A stretch of 55,639 nucleotides of DNA from Pseudomonadota bacterium (GCA_025355105.1 JANYAE010000018.1:1-55639), one strand, 5' to 3'. Shown: positions 26,498 through 39,023, numbered from the stretch's first letter. The notes: a model not told the origin generated them from the sequence alone. A program made the numbers and translations.

Positions 26498-28623
26498 GCG
26501 CGCGCGACCTGTTGGTCGAGATCGGCACCGAGGAGCTGCCGCCGAAGTCGCTGCCGGCGCTGTCGCAGGCCTTCGGCGACGGCGTCGTCGCCGGGCTCGA
26601 CGCGGCGGGCGTCGGCCACGGCAAGGCGCAGCTCTACGCCGCGCCGCGCCGCCTTGCGGTGCTCGTGCGCCGCGTCGCCGAACGCCAGCCGGACCAGGAG
26701 CTCAGGCGGCGCGGACCGCCGGTGAGCGCGGCGTTCGGCGCCGACGGCCAGCCGAGCCGCGCCGCGACCGCGTTCGCCGAGTCCTGCGGCACGACGGTCG
26801 CCGCGCTCGGCCGCGTGACCGAGCCCAAGGGCGAGTTCCTGCACTACAGCGGCGTGAAGTCAGGCGTCGCGACCGGGACGCTGCTCGAGGCCATCGTCGC
26901 CGGCTCGCTCGAGCGGCTGCCGATCGCCAAGCGCATGCGCTGGGGAAGCGGCGCCGCCGAGTTCGTGCGACCGGTGCACTGGATCGTGCTGCTGTTCGGC
27001 GGCGAGGTCATCCCGGCGCGCATTCTCGGCATCGTCGCCGGCAACCGCACGCGCGGCCACCGCTTCATGGCGCCGCGCGAGATCGTGCTGCGCACGCCGG
27101 CGAGCTACGCGGCGCGCCTCGAGAAGGCCGGCAAGGTGGTGGCCGACTTCGCGGTACGTCGCGAGCGGATCCGCGGCGGCGTCGTCGCGCTCGCCGCCGA
27201 GCACGGCGCCGAGGCGCTGATGAGCGAGGCGCTGCTCGACGAGGTGACGGCGCTGGTCGAGTGGCCGGTGCCGATCGCTGGCCGTTTCGAGGAACGCTTC
27301 CTCGCGCTGCCGCCGGAGGTGCTGATCGCGACGCTGCAGGACCATCAGCGCTACTTCCCGGTGCGGGCGCCGGGCGGCGCACTGCTGGCGCGCTTCATCA
27401 CGGTCGCCAACATCCAGAGCCGCGCGCCGGAGGAGGTGCGGGCCGGTAACGAGCGCGTCGTGCGGCCGCGGCTCGCGGATGCGGCCTTCTTCTGGGACCA
27501 GGACCGCCGCCAGCCGCTCGCCGCGCGGCGCGAGGCGCTGAAGAAGGTCACCTTCCAGGCGCAGCTCGGCTCCTACGACCAGAAGAGCGAGCGCGTGAAG
27601 CGGCTTGCGACCCTGCTGGCACCGATCGTCGGCGCCGACCTGGCGGCGTGCGCGCGCGCCGCCGAGATCGCCAAGTGCGACCTGCTGACCGGCCTGGTCG
27701 GCGAGTTCCCGGAGCTGCAGGGCACGATGGGCGGCTACTACGCGCGCCACGACGGCGAGCCGGCCGAGGTCGCCGCGGCGATGGCCGAGCAATACCTGCC
27801 GCGCTACGCCGGCGACGCGCTGCCCGCGACCGGCGTCGGCACGGCGCTGGCGCTTGCCGACAAATTGGACACCATCGTCGGCATCTTCGCGACCGGCCAG
27901 AAGCCGTCCGGCACCAAGGACCCGTTCGCGCTCCGGCGCCTGGCACTCGGCGTGCTGCGGATCGTGCTCGAGAAGCGTCTCGAGATCGACCTCGCGACGC
28001 TCGTCGCCGCCGCCCTCGAGCTCGCGCGCGCCGACATCGCGAGCGTCGCCGCCGGCCGCGCCGAGAGCGGCAAGCCGGCGGCCGCGGTGCCGGCAGGCGC
28101 GGTGGCCGGCGAGGTCTACGACTACATCTTCGAGCGGCTGCGGGCCTTCTACCTCGAGGGCGGCGGCGGCATCACGACCGAGATGTTCGACGCGGTGCTC
28201 GACCGGCGCCCGCCCTCGCCGCTCGACTTCGACGCGCGGCTGCGCGCGCTCGGCGCGTTCCTCGAGCTGCCGGACGCGGCGGCGCTCGCCGGTGCCAACA
28301 AGCGCATCGGCAACATCCTGCGCAAGGCGGACGGCGGCGCGGCCACGGCGCTCGACGAGCGACTGCTGACGCTCGCCGAGGAACAGGCACTCGCGCGCGC
28401 GCTGCGCCAGGTCCGCGCGCCGGTCGAGGCCTTGCTCGCGCAGCGCGACTACACGCGCGCGCTGCAGACGCTCGCGGCGCTGCGACCGGCGGTCGACGCG
28501 TTCTTCGACAAGGTGATGGTGATGGCGGACGACGCGGCGGTGCGCGCCAACCGGCTGCACTTGCTGGCCGCGGTGCGGCGTCTGTTCCTCGAGGTCGCGG
28601 ACCTGTCGCGTTTGCCGGGCTGA
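26494..28623 (+). CDS. glyS: Glycine-tRNA ligase beta subunit
   Basis: 709 residues, near the usual 690. It opens with [16 protein letters not shown], the standard N-terminus. [30 protein letters not shown] and the HD-like GFFSWDQDR-type block ([12 protein letters not shown]) follow, and the C-terminal anticodon-binding region ends at [22 protein letters not shown]. The start is GTG overlapping the glyQ stop by four bases (GTGA), with GGGAGG just upstream. Confidence 0.97.
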   Translation: MSARDLLVEIGTEELPPKSLPALSQAFGDGVVAGLDAAGVGHGKAQLYAAPRRLAVLVRRVAERQPDQELRRRGPPVSAAFGADGQPSRAATAFAESCGTTVAALGRVTEPKGEFLHYSGVKSGVATGTLLEAIVAGSLERLPIAKRMRWGSGAAEFVRPVHWIVLLFGGEVIPARILGIVAGNRTRGHRFMAPREIVLRTPASYAARLEKAGKVVADFAVRRERIRGGVVALAAEHGAEALMSEALLDEVTALVEWPVPIAGRFEERFLALPPEVLIATLQDHQRYFPVRAPGGALLARFITVANIQSRAPEEVRAGNERVVRPRLADAAFFWDQDRRQPLAARREALKKVTFQAQLGSYDQKSERVKRLATLLAPIVGADLAACARAAEIAKCDLLTGLVGEFPELQGTMGGYYARHDGEPAEVAAAMAEQYLPRYAGDALPATGVGTALALADKLDTIVGIFATGQKPSGTKDPFALRRLALGVLRIVLEKRLEIDLATLVAAALELARADIASVAAGRAESGKPAAAVPAGAVAGEVYDYIFERLRAFYLEGGGGITTEMFDAVLDRRPPSPLDFDARLRALGAFLELPDAAALAGANKRIGNILRKADGGAATALDERLLTLAEEQALARALRQVRAPVEALLAQRDYTRALQTLAALRPAVDAFFDKVMVMADDAAVRANRLHLLAAVRRLFLEVADLSRLPG

Positions 28624-28647
28624 GCGTGCGGCAGCGGCCGCGCACCG

Positions 28648-29085
28648 CTAGCGGTCAGCGCCGGTCCCGGCGGCGGTCTCGGCCGCGGCCCGAGCCGCGG
28701 CACGCGCCACCCGGTCCGCCTTCAGGCGCTTGCCGTCCAGCGGCCGGATCTCGCCGATCGGGCACCGCTCGCGGTGCCCCGGGAACAGCGACTCGAAGCG
28801 GCTGACGGTGTGCAGCGTCGAACTCACGCCGAGGTACTCGGTGAAGTCGAGTTCGAAGCAGGGTGGGCGCACCTCGACGAGATAGGCGTGGTTGACGTCC
28901 ACCCACAGCACGACGTGTTCCTTGCCGGCGCGCTGCCAGTCGTCGAAGCGGAAGAAGTGGAACTCCTCGACCGGCGCGCCGGCGAACGGCAGGTAGTCCT
29001 CGAGTGGCGGTTCGGCGCGTTGCGCGCTGTCCACGCAGGCAGGCAGCACCAGCAGGGCGACGAGCGCGGGCGCGGCGAGCTTCAT
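28648..29085 (-). CDS. Small lipoprotein (DUF6491-like)
   Basis: 145 residues with a lipoprotein signal ending LLVLPAC, then a compact domain with FHFFRFDDWQRAGKEHVVLW, two further Cys residues and a basic/Ala-rich tail. It resembles DUF6491 proteins seen in gammaproteobacteria (by eye). Function unknown. GGGGAT precedes the ATG; further in-frame upstream codons lie across the promoter of the divergent acyltransferase gene and are not used. Confidence 0.65.
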   Translation of the reverse strand: MKLAAPALVALLVLPACVDSAQRAEPPLEDYLPFAGAPVEEFHFFRFDDWQRAGKEHVVLWVDVNHAYLVEVRPPCFELDFTEYLGVSSTLHTVSRFESLFPGHRERCPIGEIRPLDGKRLKADRVARAAARAAAETAAGTGADR

Positions 29086-29175
29086 GGCGGCATCCCCGGA
29101 CGTCGAGGCACGACGCATCATAGAACGGCTGCGCGATCGCCGGGTTGACGGCGATTCCCGTACACTCGCCCATCC

Positions 29176-29883
29176 ATGCAGTGGCTGCGCTCGCTCGTCC
29201 TGACGTCGTTCATGTTCGCCTCGACGGTGCTGTACTCGGGCATCGTGCTGGCGAGCTTCTGGTTGCCGTACGAGCGCCGCTACTCGGTGGTGCGTGGCTG
29301 GGCGCGGCTGCAGCTCGCCGCGGCGCGGGTCTTGTGCGGACTGGACTACGTCGTCGAGGGCCGCGAGCACATCCCACCGGGCAGCCATATCTCGATGTGG
29401 CGCCACTCGTCGGCCTGGGAGACGGTCGCGCAGGCGGTGATCTTCCCGCCGCAGGCGTGGGTGCTGAAGCGCGAGATCCTCTGGATCCCGATCATCGGCT
29501 GGGCCACCTGGCTGATGCGGCCGATCGCGATCAACCGCTCGGCGCACAGCGTGGCGCGCAACCAGGTCATCGCACTCGGCCGCCAGTGCCTCGAGGCCGG
29601 GCGCTGGATCCTGATCTACCCTGAGGGCACGCGCGTCGCGGTCGGCGAGCGTCGCCGCTACGGCATCAGCGGCGCGCTGCTCGGCGCGGCCGCCGGCTGC
29701 AAGATCGTGCCGGTGGCGCACGACGCCGGACGCTACTGGGCGCGACGCGGCCTGCTCAAGCGCCGCGGCACGATCCGCGTCGTGATCGGGCCGCCGATCG
29801 AGTGCGCCGGCCGCGAGCCGCGCGACATCCTCGAGGACGCGCGCGCCTGGATCGACGGCAAGACCGCCGAGCTCGGCGGCTGA
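29176..29883 (+). CDS. PlsC-type lysophospholipid acyltransferase
   Basis: 235 residues with an N-terminal membrane helix and the LPLAT motifs. Motif I reads RHSSAWET, an H-x4-E in place of H-x4-D, a variant I recall from many proteobacterial PlsC proteins (KHQSAWET). Motif III is YPEGTR, and IVPVAHDAG is motif IV. It would acylate lysophosphatidate at the inner membrane. No Shine-Dalgarno is seen and a TACACT -10-like element ends nine bases before the ATG. Confidence 0.85.
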   Translation: MQWLRSLVLTSFMFASTVLYSGIVLASFWLPYERRYSVVRGWARLQLAAARVLCGLDYVVEGREHIPPGSHISMWRHSSAWETVAQAVIFPPQAWVLKREILWIPIIGWATWLMRPIAINRSAHSVARNQVIALGRQCLEAGRWILIYPEGTRVAVGERRRYGISGALLGAAAGCKIVPVAHDAGRYWARRGLLKRRGTIRVVIGPPIECAGREPRDILEDARAWIDGKTAELGG

Positions 29884-29899
29884 GCGGCGCGCTGCGCGC

Positions 29900-31222
29900 T
29901 CAATGCAACTTGACCTGCGGCTCGGTGCGCCGCGTGATCATCCGCACCAGCGTGTCGAGCAAGACCTTCGCCGGGCCGTGCAGCGCGAGCTCGTGCATCT
30001 TGTAGAGCGACAGGTACATCAGGCGCGCGAAGTAGCCCTCGATCATCAGGCTGCCGCGGGTGATGGAGTCCATGAGACTGCCGACGGTGCTGTAGCGCCC
30101 GAGCGAGACGAGCGAGCCGAAGTCGCGGTAGCGCCAGGGCCTCGGACTCTGGCCGGCGAGCCGCCGCGGCAGCTGGCGCGCGAGGTGGCTCGCCTGCTGG
30201 TGCGCCGCCTGCGCGCGCGGCGGCACGTTGCCACCCTTCCCGGTCCAGGCGCAGGCCGCGCAATCGCCGAGCGCGAAGATCGCCGGGTCGCGCGTGCTCT
30301 CAAGCGTCGCTGTCACGAGCAGCTGGTTCTGGCGGTTGGTCTCCAGTCCATCGAGCTCGCGCAGGAAGTCCGGGGCCTTGACGCCGGCCGCCCAGACGAC
30401 GATCGCTGCCGGCACAAAGCGGCCGCTCGCGGTCCGCACGCCGCCGGCGCCGACCTCGACGACCCGCTCGCCGGTCAGCACCTCGACGTGCAGTTTGGTG
30501 AGCAGCCGCAGCGTCGCGGCGGCGAGCCGGTCCGGCAGCGCCGGCAGGATCCGCGGCGCGGCCTCGACGATCGTGATCCGCAGATCGCGCTCCGGGTCGA
30601 TGCGGTCGAGCCCGTAGGCGACCAGCTCGCGCACCACCTTGTGCAGTTCAGCAGACAGCTCGACGCCGGTCGCGCCGGCGCCGATGATGACGATGCCGAG
30701 TGCCCCCGGCGACGGCGGCACGGGCTCGAGGTCCGCCTTGAGGCAACTGTTGAGGAGCCGCGCGTGAAATCGCGCCGCCTGCTCGGCGGAGTCGAGCGAG
30801 ATCGAGTGCGCTGCCGCGCCGGGCGTGCCGAAGTCGTTCGTCTGACTGCCGATCGCGACGACCAGCGTGTCGTAGGGCACGGCGCGCGCCGGCACGACCG
30901 CCACGCCCTCGGCGTCGACGACCGGCGCGAGCCGCACGCGCCGCGCCGCGTGATCGAGGCCAATCATCTCACCCTGCTGGTAGCGAAAGCCGTGCCAGTG
31001 CGCCTGGGCGAAGTAGTTGAGCTCGTGGTCGCCCGGATCCATCGTGCCGGCGGCCACCTTGTGCAGCAGCGGCTTCCAGACGTGCGTGCGGCTGCGGTCG
31101 ATCAGCGTCACGGCGGCACGGCGGCGCCGGCCGAGGCGATCGCCGAGCCGGGTCGCGAGCTCGAGGCCGCCCGCGCCGCCGCCGACGATCACGATCCGGT
31201 GCAGACCCTGATCGCGGCTCAT
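29900..31222 (-). CDS. ndh: Type II NADH dehydrogenase-like FAD oxidoreductase
   Basis: 440 residues: FAD-binding VIVGGGAGGLELATRLG, the NDH-2 block HVWKPLLHKVAAGTMD, the NAD-binding IIGAGATGVELSAEL, the FALGDCAAC FAD motif, and a C-terminal amphipathic region (MIEGYFARLMYLSLYKMHELAL) for membrane attachment. It should pass electrons from NADH to quinone without pumping protons. The ATG overlaps the stop of the GST gene (ATGA), so the two are translated together; the longer in-frame reading runs inside the GST gene and is not used. Confidence 0.88.
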   Translation of the reverse strand: MSRDQGLHRIVIVGGGAGGLELATRLGDRLGRRRRAAVTLIDRSRTHVWKPLLHKVAAGTMDPGDHELNYFAQAHWHGFRYQQGEMIGLDHAARRVRLAPVVDAEGVAVVPARAVPYDTLVVAIGSQTNDFGTPGAAAHSISLDSAEQAARFHARLLNSCLKADLEPVPPSPGALGIVIIGAGATGVELSAELHKVVRELVAYGLDRIDPERDLRITIVEAAPRILPALPDRLAAATLRLLTKLHVEVLTGERVVEVGAGGVRTASGRFVPAAIVVWAAGVKAPDFLRELDGLETNRQNQLLVTATLESTRDPAIFALGDCAACAWTGKGGNVPPRAQAAHQQASHLARQLPRRLAGQSPRPWRYRDFGSLVSLGRYSTVGSLMDSITRGSLMIEGYFARLMYLSLYKMHELALHGPAKVLLDTLVRMITRRTEPQVKLH

Positions 31223-31926
31223 GGAACGACACGCGTACTCGCCGCGGTCTGGCCGAACAGGATCTTCTTCGCTGCCTCGGTCATCGTCGCCGGCCGCCGG
31301 AACTCGGCCGCGCGGCCGTAGGCGCGCACGGTCGCCGGTCGCGCCGCGATCGCCTGGAGCCAGCGCCGCACCTGCGGGAACTCGTCGAGGTTCTGCCGCT
31401 GCGCCTGCCACGGCACGATCCACGGGTAGATCGCCATGTCGGCGATCGTGTAGTCGGCACCGGCGACGAACGTGCGGCCCGCGAGCCGTCGGTCGAGGAC
31501 GCCGTAGAGGCGGTTGGTCTCGCGGGTGTAGCGGTCGATCGCGTACGGCACCGGTTCCGGCGCGTAGCGATTGAAGTGGTGGTTCTGGCCGGCCATCGGG
31601 CCGAGGCCGGCCACCTGCCAGAACAGCCATTCGAGCACGACCAGCCGCGGCCGCGGCGCGGTGGGCAGGAAGCGGCCGGTCTTCTCGGCGAGGTACAGGA
31701 GGATCGCCCCGGACTCGAACACCGACAGCGGCGCAGCGCCATCGGCCGGCGCATGATCGATGATCGCCGGCATGCGGTTGTTCGGGGCGATCGCGAGGAA
31801 GGAAGGCCGGAACTGGTCGCCGGCGCCGATGTCGACCGCCGTCAGGCGGTACTCGAGGCCGCTTTCCTCGAGGAACATCGTGATTTTGTGGCCGTTCGGC
31901 GTCGGCCAGTAGAACAGCTCAATCAT
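31219..31926 (-). CDS. Glutathione S-transferase-like disulfide reductase (YfcG/YghU type)
   Basis: 235 residues, thioredoxin-like N-terminal domain opening with IELFYWPTPNGHKITMFLEE, the type of start seen in YfcG (TPNG with the Thr and Asn near glutathione), the SVFESGAILLYLAEKTG glutathione-binding block and an all-helical C-terminal domain with TIADMAIYPW. YfcG-like proteins act as glutathione-dependent disulfide reductases. Upstream gene of the ndh-like gene. Confidence 0.88.
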   Translation of the reverse strand: MIELFYWPTPNGHKITMFLEESGLEYRLTAVDIGAGDQFRPSFLAIAPNNRMPAIIDHAPADGAAPLSVFESGAILLYLAEKTGRFLPTAPRPRLVVLEWLFWQVAGLGPMAGQNHHFNRYAPEPVPYAIDRYTRETNRLYGVLDRRLAGRTFVAGADYTIADMAIYPWIVPWQAQRQNLDEFPQVRRWLQAIAARPATVRAYGRAAEFRRPATMTEAAKKILFGQTAASTRVVP

Positions 31927-31958
31927 CGCGGCATCCCTGCGTCGACCGGGAGCGGACG

Positions 31959-31967
31959 ATTATCTCA
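31959..31967 (-). promoter_or_regulatory. Extended -10 upstream of the GST gene
   Basis: On the minus strand TGAGATAAT (TGn plus GATAAT) lies 32 bases before the ATG at 31926. No -35 is evident. Confidence 0.45.
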
Positions 31968-31996
31968 CCAGCCGGCGCGAGTGCGCCGCGCCGCGC

Positions 31997-34081
31997 TCAC
32001 CAGATGCGAGCGCGCCTTGCGGGTTCCACATACAGCGAGTCGGCCGGCTGCACGTCGAAGGCGGCATACCAGGCATCGATGTTGCGCACGATGCCGTCCA
32101 CGCGGAAGCGCCGCCACGAGTGCGGGTTGCTGACCGTGAGCTGGCGGATCGCGTCCTCGCGCGCCTTGCCGCGCCACACTTGCGCGTAGGCGCGGAAGAA
32201 GCGCTGCTCGCCGCTCAGGCCGTCGAGCAGCGGCGCCGGCGCGCCGTGCAGCGACGCGTGGTAGGCGTCCAGCGCGATCGCTACGCCGCCGAGGTCGGCC
32301 AGGTTCTCACCCATCGTCAGGTCCGGGTTGATATGCAGGCCGGCCACCGGCTGGTAGCTCGCGAACTGGGCGCCGAGCACGGCAGCGCGCTCTTTGAAGG
32401 CGCGCGCGTCAGCCGCCGTCCACCAGTCGCGCAGCGCACCGGTGGCGTCGAGCGTGCGGCCTTGGTCGTCAAAGCCGTGGGTGAGCTCGTGGCCTATGAT
32501 CGAGCCGATGCCGCCGAAATTGACCGCCGGATCGGCGTTCGGGTCGAAGTTCGGCGGCTGCAGGATCGCGGCCGGGAACACGATGTCGCGTAACGAACCG
32601 TTGTAGGCGTCGACGGTCTGTGGCGTCATGCCCCAATCGCTCTTGTCGACCGGGCCGTCGCTGCGCGCGACATAGAAGTTCCAGTCGGCGGCGGCGGCGC
32701 GGCGCACGTCGCCGAGCAGGTCGTCGTCACGGATCTCGAGTTGCGCGTAGTCGCGCGGCGTATCGGGATAGCCGACCTTGACCACGTAGGTGTCGAGCTT
32801 GCGCAGCGCTTCGGCGCGCGTGGCCTCGCCCATCCAGTCGAGCCGCTCGATGCGCGCGCGGTAGGCGTGCAGGACCTTGGCGACCAGCGCCTCGATGCCC
32901 GCCTTGGTCGCCGGCGGGAAGTAGCGGGCCGTGTACAGCTCGCCGACCGCCCAGTTGAGCGTGCCGACGCAGCTCTCGGGGGCCGCGGCGCAGTCGCCGC
33001 CGGCCACCGCGCGCACGGCGCTCTTCCAGCGCGGCGGCGGCTGCTGGATCCCCTCGAGCGCCTGCTCGCGCAGCGCGAAGCGTGCCGCCGCGAAGTCGTG
33101 CGACAGGTACGGCGCGGCGGCGTCGGCGACCGTGAACGCGAGCCACGCGCGCAGTGTCGACAGCGACGTCTCGGCGTAGATGCGCGCGATCCGAGGGAAG
33201 GCGCTCTTCTCGAGCACGATGACGCGCTGCTTGGAGCCGAGTCCGGCACCGCGCAGGTAAGCCGGCCACGGGAAACCCGGCGCCAGCTTGGCGAGTTCGG
33301 CGGGTGTCGCCGGGTTGTAGATCCGGCTCGTGTCGCGCTGCTCGACTTTGGTCCAGCTCGCCTGCGCGATCCGCGTCTCGAGCGCGACGAGGGCGTCGGC
33401 GTTCCTCTGCGGCTGCGGCCAGCCGCAGAGCGTCAGCAGGCGCTCGGCGTAGGCACGCAGCGCCGCCTTCGGCGCCGCGAGCTCGGGCTTGAGGTAGTAG
33501 TCACGGTCCGGCAGCGACAGGCCGCCCTGGGTGAGATAGACGGCATAGCGATCGGTGGCCTTGAGGTCGACATCGATGCCGGCGTGGAACAAGGCGCCCT
33601 CGAGGCCGACGGCCGAGTGGCCCATCAGCGCCGCGAGCTCGGCCCGCGAGCGGCTCGCGCGGATCGCGCTGAGCTCCGGCGCCAGCGGCTGGCCGCCCGC
33701 TGCCTCCGCGCGGGCCTCGTCCATGAAGGCCCGATAGAAGGCGCCGACCTTGCCCTGGAGCGTGCTCGGCGCGTACCCCGGCTGGGCGGCGGCTGCCTCG
33801 AGCAGCGTGCGCACCTGGACTTCGGTCTGGTCGCGCAGCATCTGCCCGGCGGTCATCGCCGGCAGGTCCGGCGGGATCTCGGTGCGCGCCAACCAGGCGC
33901 CGTTGCTGTAGTCGAAGAAGCTGTCGCCGGGCCGAACCGACGGATCCGCGGCCGACATGTCGATGCCGGCCGGTGGATAGACCGGCGGGCCGACGCTGCG
34001 CTGCGGCAGCGCTGCGGCGAGCGCCGCAGCGCTTGCGAGCACGGAGGCGAGCGCGGCGAGGTGGCGTGATGCGGTCGGCAT
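31997..34081 (-). CDS. M13 (neprilysin-like) metallopeptidase, secreted
   Basis: 694 residues with a signal peptide (ASRHLAALASVLASAAALAAALP). The zinc site is IIGHELTHGFDDQGR (HExxH) with the third ligand Glu in ENLADLGG, and the substrate-binding VNGAW-like block is present early (FFDYSNGAWL). NAYYNP-like block reads VDAYNGS. It would cut oligopeptides in the periplasm. AGGAG precedes the ATG. Length and layout fit PepO-type bacterial M13 enzymes. Confidence 0.93.
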   Translation of the reverse strand: MPTASRHLAALASVLASAAALAAALPQRSVGPPVYPPAGIDMSAADPSVRPGDSFFDYSNGAWLARTEIPPDLPAMTAGQMLRDQTEVQVRTLLEAAAAQPGYAPSTLQGKVGAFYRAFMDEARAEAAGGQPLAPELSAIRASRSRAELAALMGHSAVGLEGALFHAGIDVDLKATDRYAVYLTQGGLSLPDRDYYLKPELAAPKAALRAYAERLLTLCGWPQPQRNADALVALETRIAQASWTKVEQRDTSRIYNPATPAELAKLAPGFPWPAYLRGAGLGSKQRVIVLEKSAFPRIARIYAETSLSTLRAWLAFTVADAAAPYLSHDFAAARFALREQALEGIQQPPPRWKSAVRAVAGGDCAAAPESCVGTLNWAVGELYTARYFPPATKAGIEALVAKVLHAYRARIERLDWMGEATRAEALRKLDTYVVKVGYPDTPRDYAQLEIRDDDLLGDVRRAAAADWNFYVARSDGPVDKSDWGMTPQTVDAYNGSLRDIVFPAAILQPPNFDPNADPAVNFGGIGSIIGHELTHGFDDQGRTLDATGALRDWWTAADARAFKERAAVLGAQFASYQPVAGLHINPDLTMGENLADLGGVAIALDAYHASLHGAPAPLLDGLSGEQRFFRAYAQVWRGKAREDAIRQLTVSNPHSWRRFRVDGIVRNIDAWYAAFDVQPADSLYVEPARRARIW

Positions 34082-34160
34082 GGCGACTCCTGTCAGCAGC
34101 CTCCGGGTCCCAGTGACGACGCGCCCGGCGGCGGATGCCCGCTGCGTCCGGGCACCGCGC

Positions 34161-36629
<2,469 letters not shown>

Positions 36630-36754
36630 TTAGAACGCCTCCGCGGCGGCGGATTTGGCGCCATCCTGAGGGCACGTTTCCCGTCGTCCCCGACGGTGAG
36701 CGTTGAACGCGCCGCTGACGCGCTGGACCTTGCGGCGGACTCAGCGCCGGAAGG

Positions 36755-36763
36755 TTATCCACA
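36755..36763 (+). other. Perfect DnaA box (TTATCCACA) between recF and gyrB
   Basis: TTATCCACA is the strict high-affinity DnaA box. It is the only exact copy I found in the origin region and lies 14 bases after the recF stop, 170 bases upstream of gyrB, where it may mediate DnaA control of gyrB or belong to the extended origin. Confidence 0.6.
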
Positions 36764-36777
36764 AATTCCGTGATCCC

Positions 36778-37845
36778 TCAGATCGCCGGCCGGACCTGCC
36801 CTTGTTCCACGTGGAACAACGCGCCGGGAGACCCGAGACCCGGGAGGTCCGGCCGAAGCGCCGTGACGAAGAGCTGGACGTGGAGCTCCCGGACGACCTC
36901 CAGCAGGCGGCCGAGGTTGTCGGCGTCAAGCTCTGCCGCCGGGTCGTCGAGCAGCAAGGCGCCGCTCCCCGGCGCCCTCACCTCCTGCACGGCGAGCTGC
37001 GCCAGCGTGAGCGCCGATGCCAGCAGCTTCTGCTGACCTCTGGAGACGCGCTCCCGGGCGACATGCCCGTCCACCCGCGCGGTGACGTCCGCCCGATGCG
37101 GTCCGACGTGCGTGATCCCATAGCGGCGGTCACGTTCCGTGCTGCGCGCGAGAGCGGCCTCGAAGGTCTCCTCTGCCGGCCAGCCGGCGTGATATGCGAG
37201 GCTGACCGGTAAGCCCAGGAGCCGGCGGCCAAACTCCGCCAGGGTCGGTTCGAGGAGGGCCAGGTAGCTCCGCCGGATCTCGTCAAGGCGCCGGCCGGCC
37301 GCCAGGAGCTCCGGGTCCCATGCTTTCGCCGCGCCCGGGTCGCTGCCGGCCTTGAGGGCAGCGTTCCTCTGGCGCAGCGCCCGGTGGTAACGCTGCCAGG
37401 TCTCGAGGAAGCTCTGTTCCACGTGGAACACCCCCCAATCCAGATAGCGCCGTCGCCGGTGCGGGCCTTCCTCGAGCAGTTTATGGATCTCAGGGTCGAT
37501 GATTTGCGGCGGAAAGTGCGTCGCGAGCTCCCCGGCTCCGCCAGCCGGCGCCCCGCCGATGCGAATTTCGGTAGAGCGGCGGTCACCGCCGACGCCGAGC
37601 ACCGTGGTTCGACCGCCGGATTCCACCCAGCCGACGATCCGGAACGCGTCCTGCCCTTGCCGCACGAGGCGGTCTAGGCGGCGCGTGCGGAAGGAGCGAC
37701 CTCGACCGAGGAAGAAGATCGCCTCGAGGAGGCTGGTCTTCCCGGACGCATTCGGGCCGACGAACAGGTTGTAGCGGGAATCGAGCGCGAGGCAGGCGCG
37801 CTCGAGGCAACGGAACTCGGCGATCTCGAGCCGCGCGAGGCTCAT
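36778..37845 (-). CDS. recF: DNA replication/repair ATPase RecF
   Basis: 355 residues: Walker A GPNASGKTS near residue 30, the FLGRGRSFRT block, an ABC-type signature SRGQQKLLASALTLAQ and Walker B GALLLDDPAAELD. It loads RecA at single-strand gaps. Two perfect 16-base parS palindromes are embedded in the coding sequence, each giving FHVEQ in the protein. It lies six bases after dnaN in the same direction. Confidence 0.97.
   Translation of the reverse strand: MSLARLEIAEFRCLERACLALDSRYNLFVGPNASGKTSLLEAIFFLGRGRSFRTRRLDRLVRQGQDAFRIVGWVESGGRTTVLGVGGDRRSTEIRIGGAPAGGAGELATHFPPQIIDPEIHKLLEEGPHRRRRYLDWGVFHVEQSFLETWQRYHRALRQRNAALKAGSDPGAAKAWDPELLAAGRRLDEIRRSYLALLEPTLAEFGRRLLGLPVSLAYHAGWPAEETFEAALARSTERDRRYGITHVGPHRADVTARVDGHVARERVSRGQQKLLASALTLAQLAVQEVRAPGSGALLLDDPAAELDADNLGRLLEVVRELHVQLFVTALRPDLPGLGSPGALFHVEQGQVRPAI
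36803..36818. other. parS centromere site 1 (inside recF)
   Basis: TGTTCCACGTGGAACA is a perfect 16-base palindrome identical to the Pseudomonas-type chromosomal parS, the ParB binding site. It encodes FHVEQ near the end of RecF. Confidence 0.9.
37415..37430. other. parS centromere site 2 (inside recF)
   Basis: A second exact copy of TGTTCCACGTGGAACA, 612 bases from the first, again encoding FHVEQ in the middle of RecF. Confidence 0.9.
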
Positions 37846-37851
37846 CCCCGC

Positions 37852-38946
37852 CTAGAGGCGCATCGGCATCACGACGTAGCGGCTCTGGCCGCCACCGGGT
37901 GCGCGGACAAGGCAGCTGCTGTTGGCATCGGTGAGGCCGACCTCCACCTCCGCGCCGTCAATCGCGGCCAGCGCGTCGAGCAGGTAGTTCACGTTGAAGC
38001 CGACCTCAAACTCCTCGCCCTGGTAGTTCACCTCAACCTCTTCCTCGGCCTCTTCCTGCTCCGGGTTGTGCGCCGTCAGCAGCACCATATTCTGGCGAAG
38101 TGCGATGCGGATCCCGCGGTATTTCTCGTTGGCGAGGATCGACGTGCGCTGCAGCGCGCGGCGCAGGGCCTCACGATCGGCGCGTACGGTGCGCGGCGGA
38201 GCGGCCGGGATCACGCGGCCATATTCCGGAAAACGGCCGTCAACAAGCTTCGATGTGAATCGAATATCGCCGATTGTGACGCGAATGTGATTGCTGCCTA
38301 CCTCCACCGAAACGCTGCCTTCAGCACCCATCAGCCGCTGCAGCTCGAGGACACCCTTACGCGGGATGATGACCTGATGCGGCCCGGACTTGGTCACCAG
38401 CTCCATCTCGCACAAAGCGAGACGATGGCCGTCGGTCGCGACCGTACGCAGCAATTTCCCGTCAGATTCCAGCAACATGCCATTCAGGTAGTAACGCACG
38501 TCCTGCTGCGCCATCGAAAAATGCGTTTTGTCGATCAGGCGTTTGAGCGCCGCCTGCTCAACCTGGAAGCTGAGCTGCGGGTTGATCTCCTCGATCGCCG
38601 GAAACTCCCCGGCAGGCAGCGTCGTCAGTGTGAAGCGGCTCTTGCCTGCCCGCACCATCGCCTTCTCCCCTTCGATCGCGAAGGTGACGCTCGCCTTGTC
38701 GGGCAGCGCGCGGACGATGTCGAGCAACTTGCGCCCTGGCACGGTGATGTCTCCGGCCTGCTGCACGGTGACTTCACCGCCGGCGACCAGTTCCACTTCG
38801 AGGTCGGTCGCGGTCACCGCGAGTCGTCCGTTCTTCACCGACAGCAGCACGTTGGCGAGGATCGGCATCGTTTGCCGTCGCTCGACGACGCCGATGACCG
38901 CCTGCAGGGGCTCGAGGATCCGTTCGCGCTCGCTCGTGAATTTCAT
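37852..38946 (-). CDS. dnaN: DNA polymerase III sliding clamp (beta subunit)
   Basis: 364 residues, the usual clamp length. It opens with MKFTSERERILEPLQAVIGV, and has TMPILANVLL and the C-terminal hydrophobic-cleft residues ending RYVVMPMRL, typical of beta clamps. AAGGTG precedes the ATG. Downstream of dnaA by 263 bases that hold the proposed origin. Confidence 0.98.
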   Translation of the reverse strand: MKFTSERERILEPLQAVIGVVERRQTMPILANVLLSVKNGRLAVTATDLEVELVAGGEVTVQQAGDITVPGRKLLDIVRALPDKASVTFAIEGEKAMVRAGKSRFTLTTLPAGEFPAIEEINPQLSFQVEQAALKRLIDKTHFSMAQQDVRYYLNGMLLESDGKLLRTVATDGHRLALCEMELVTKSGPHQVIIPRKGVLELQRLMGAEGSVSVEVGSNHIRVTIGDIRFTSKLVDGRFPEYGRVIPAAPPRTVRADREALRRALQRTSILANEKYRGIRIALRQNMVLLTAHNPEQEEAEEEVEVNYQGEEFEVGFNVNYLLDALAAIDGAEVEVGLTDANSSCLVRAPGGGQSRYVVMPMRL

Positions 38947-39023
38947 CGCTACACCTTCGCGGACGGCGCCGTGATGCGCGTCCCTCTAATTCTGTATTTC
39001 TTTCTTAGAGTCCGGAACTTAGA

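Noticed and set aside
29176..29883. H-x4-E instead of H-x4-D in the acyltransferase as an inactivating change
   Set aside because: The HxSAWET form is familiar from proteobacterial PlsC-type proteins and the Glu can serve the same role.
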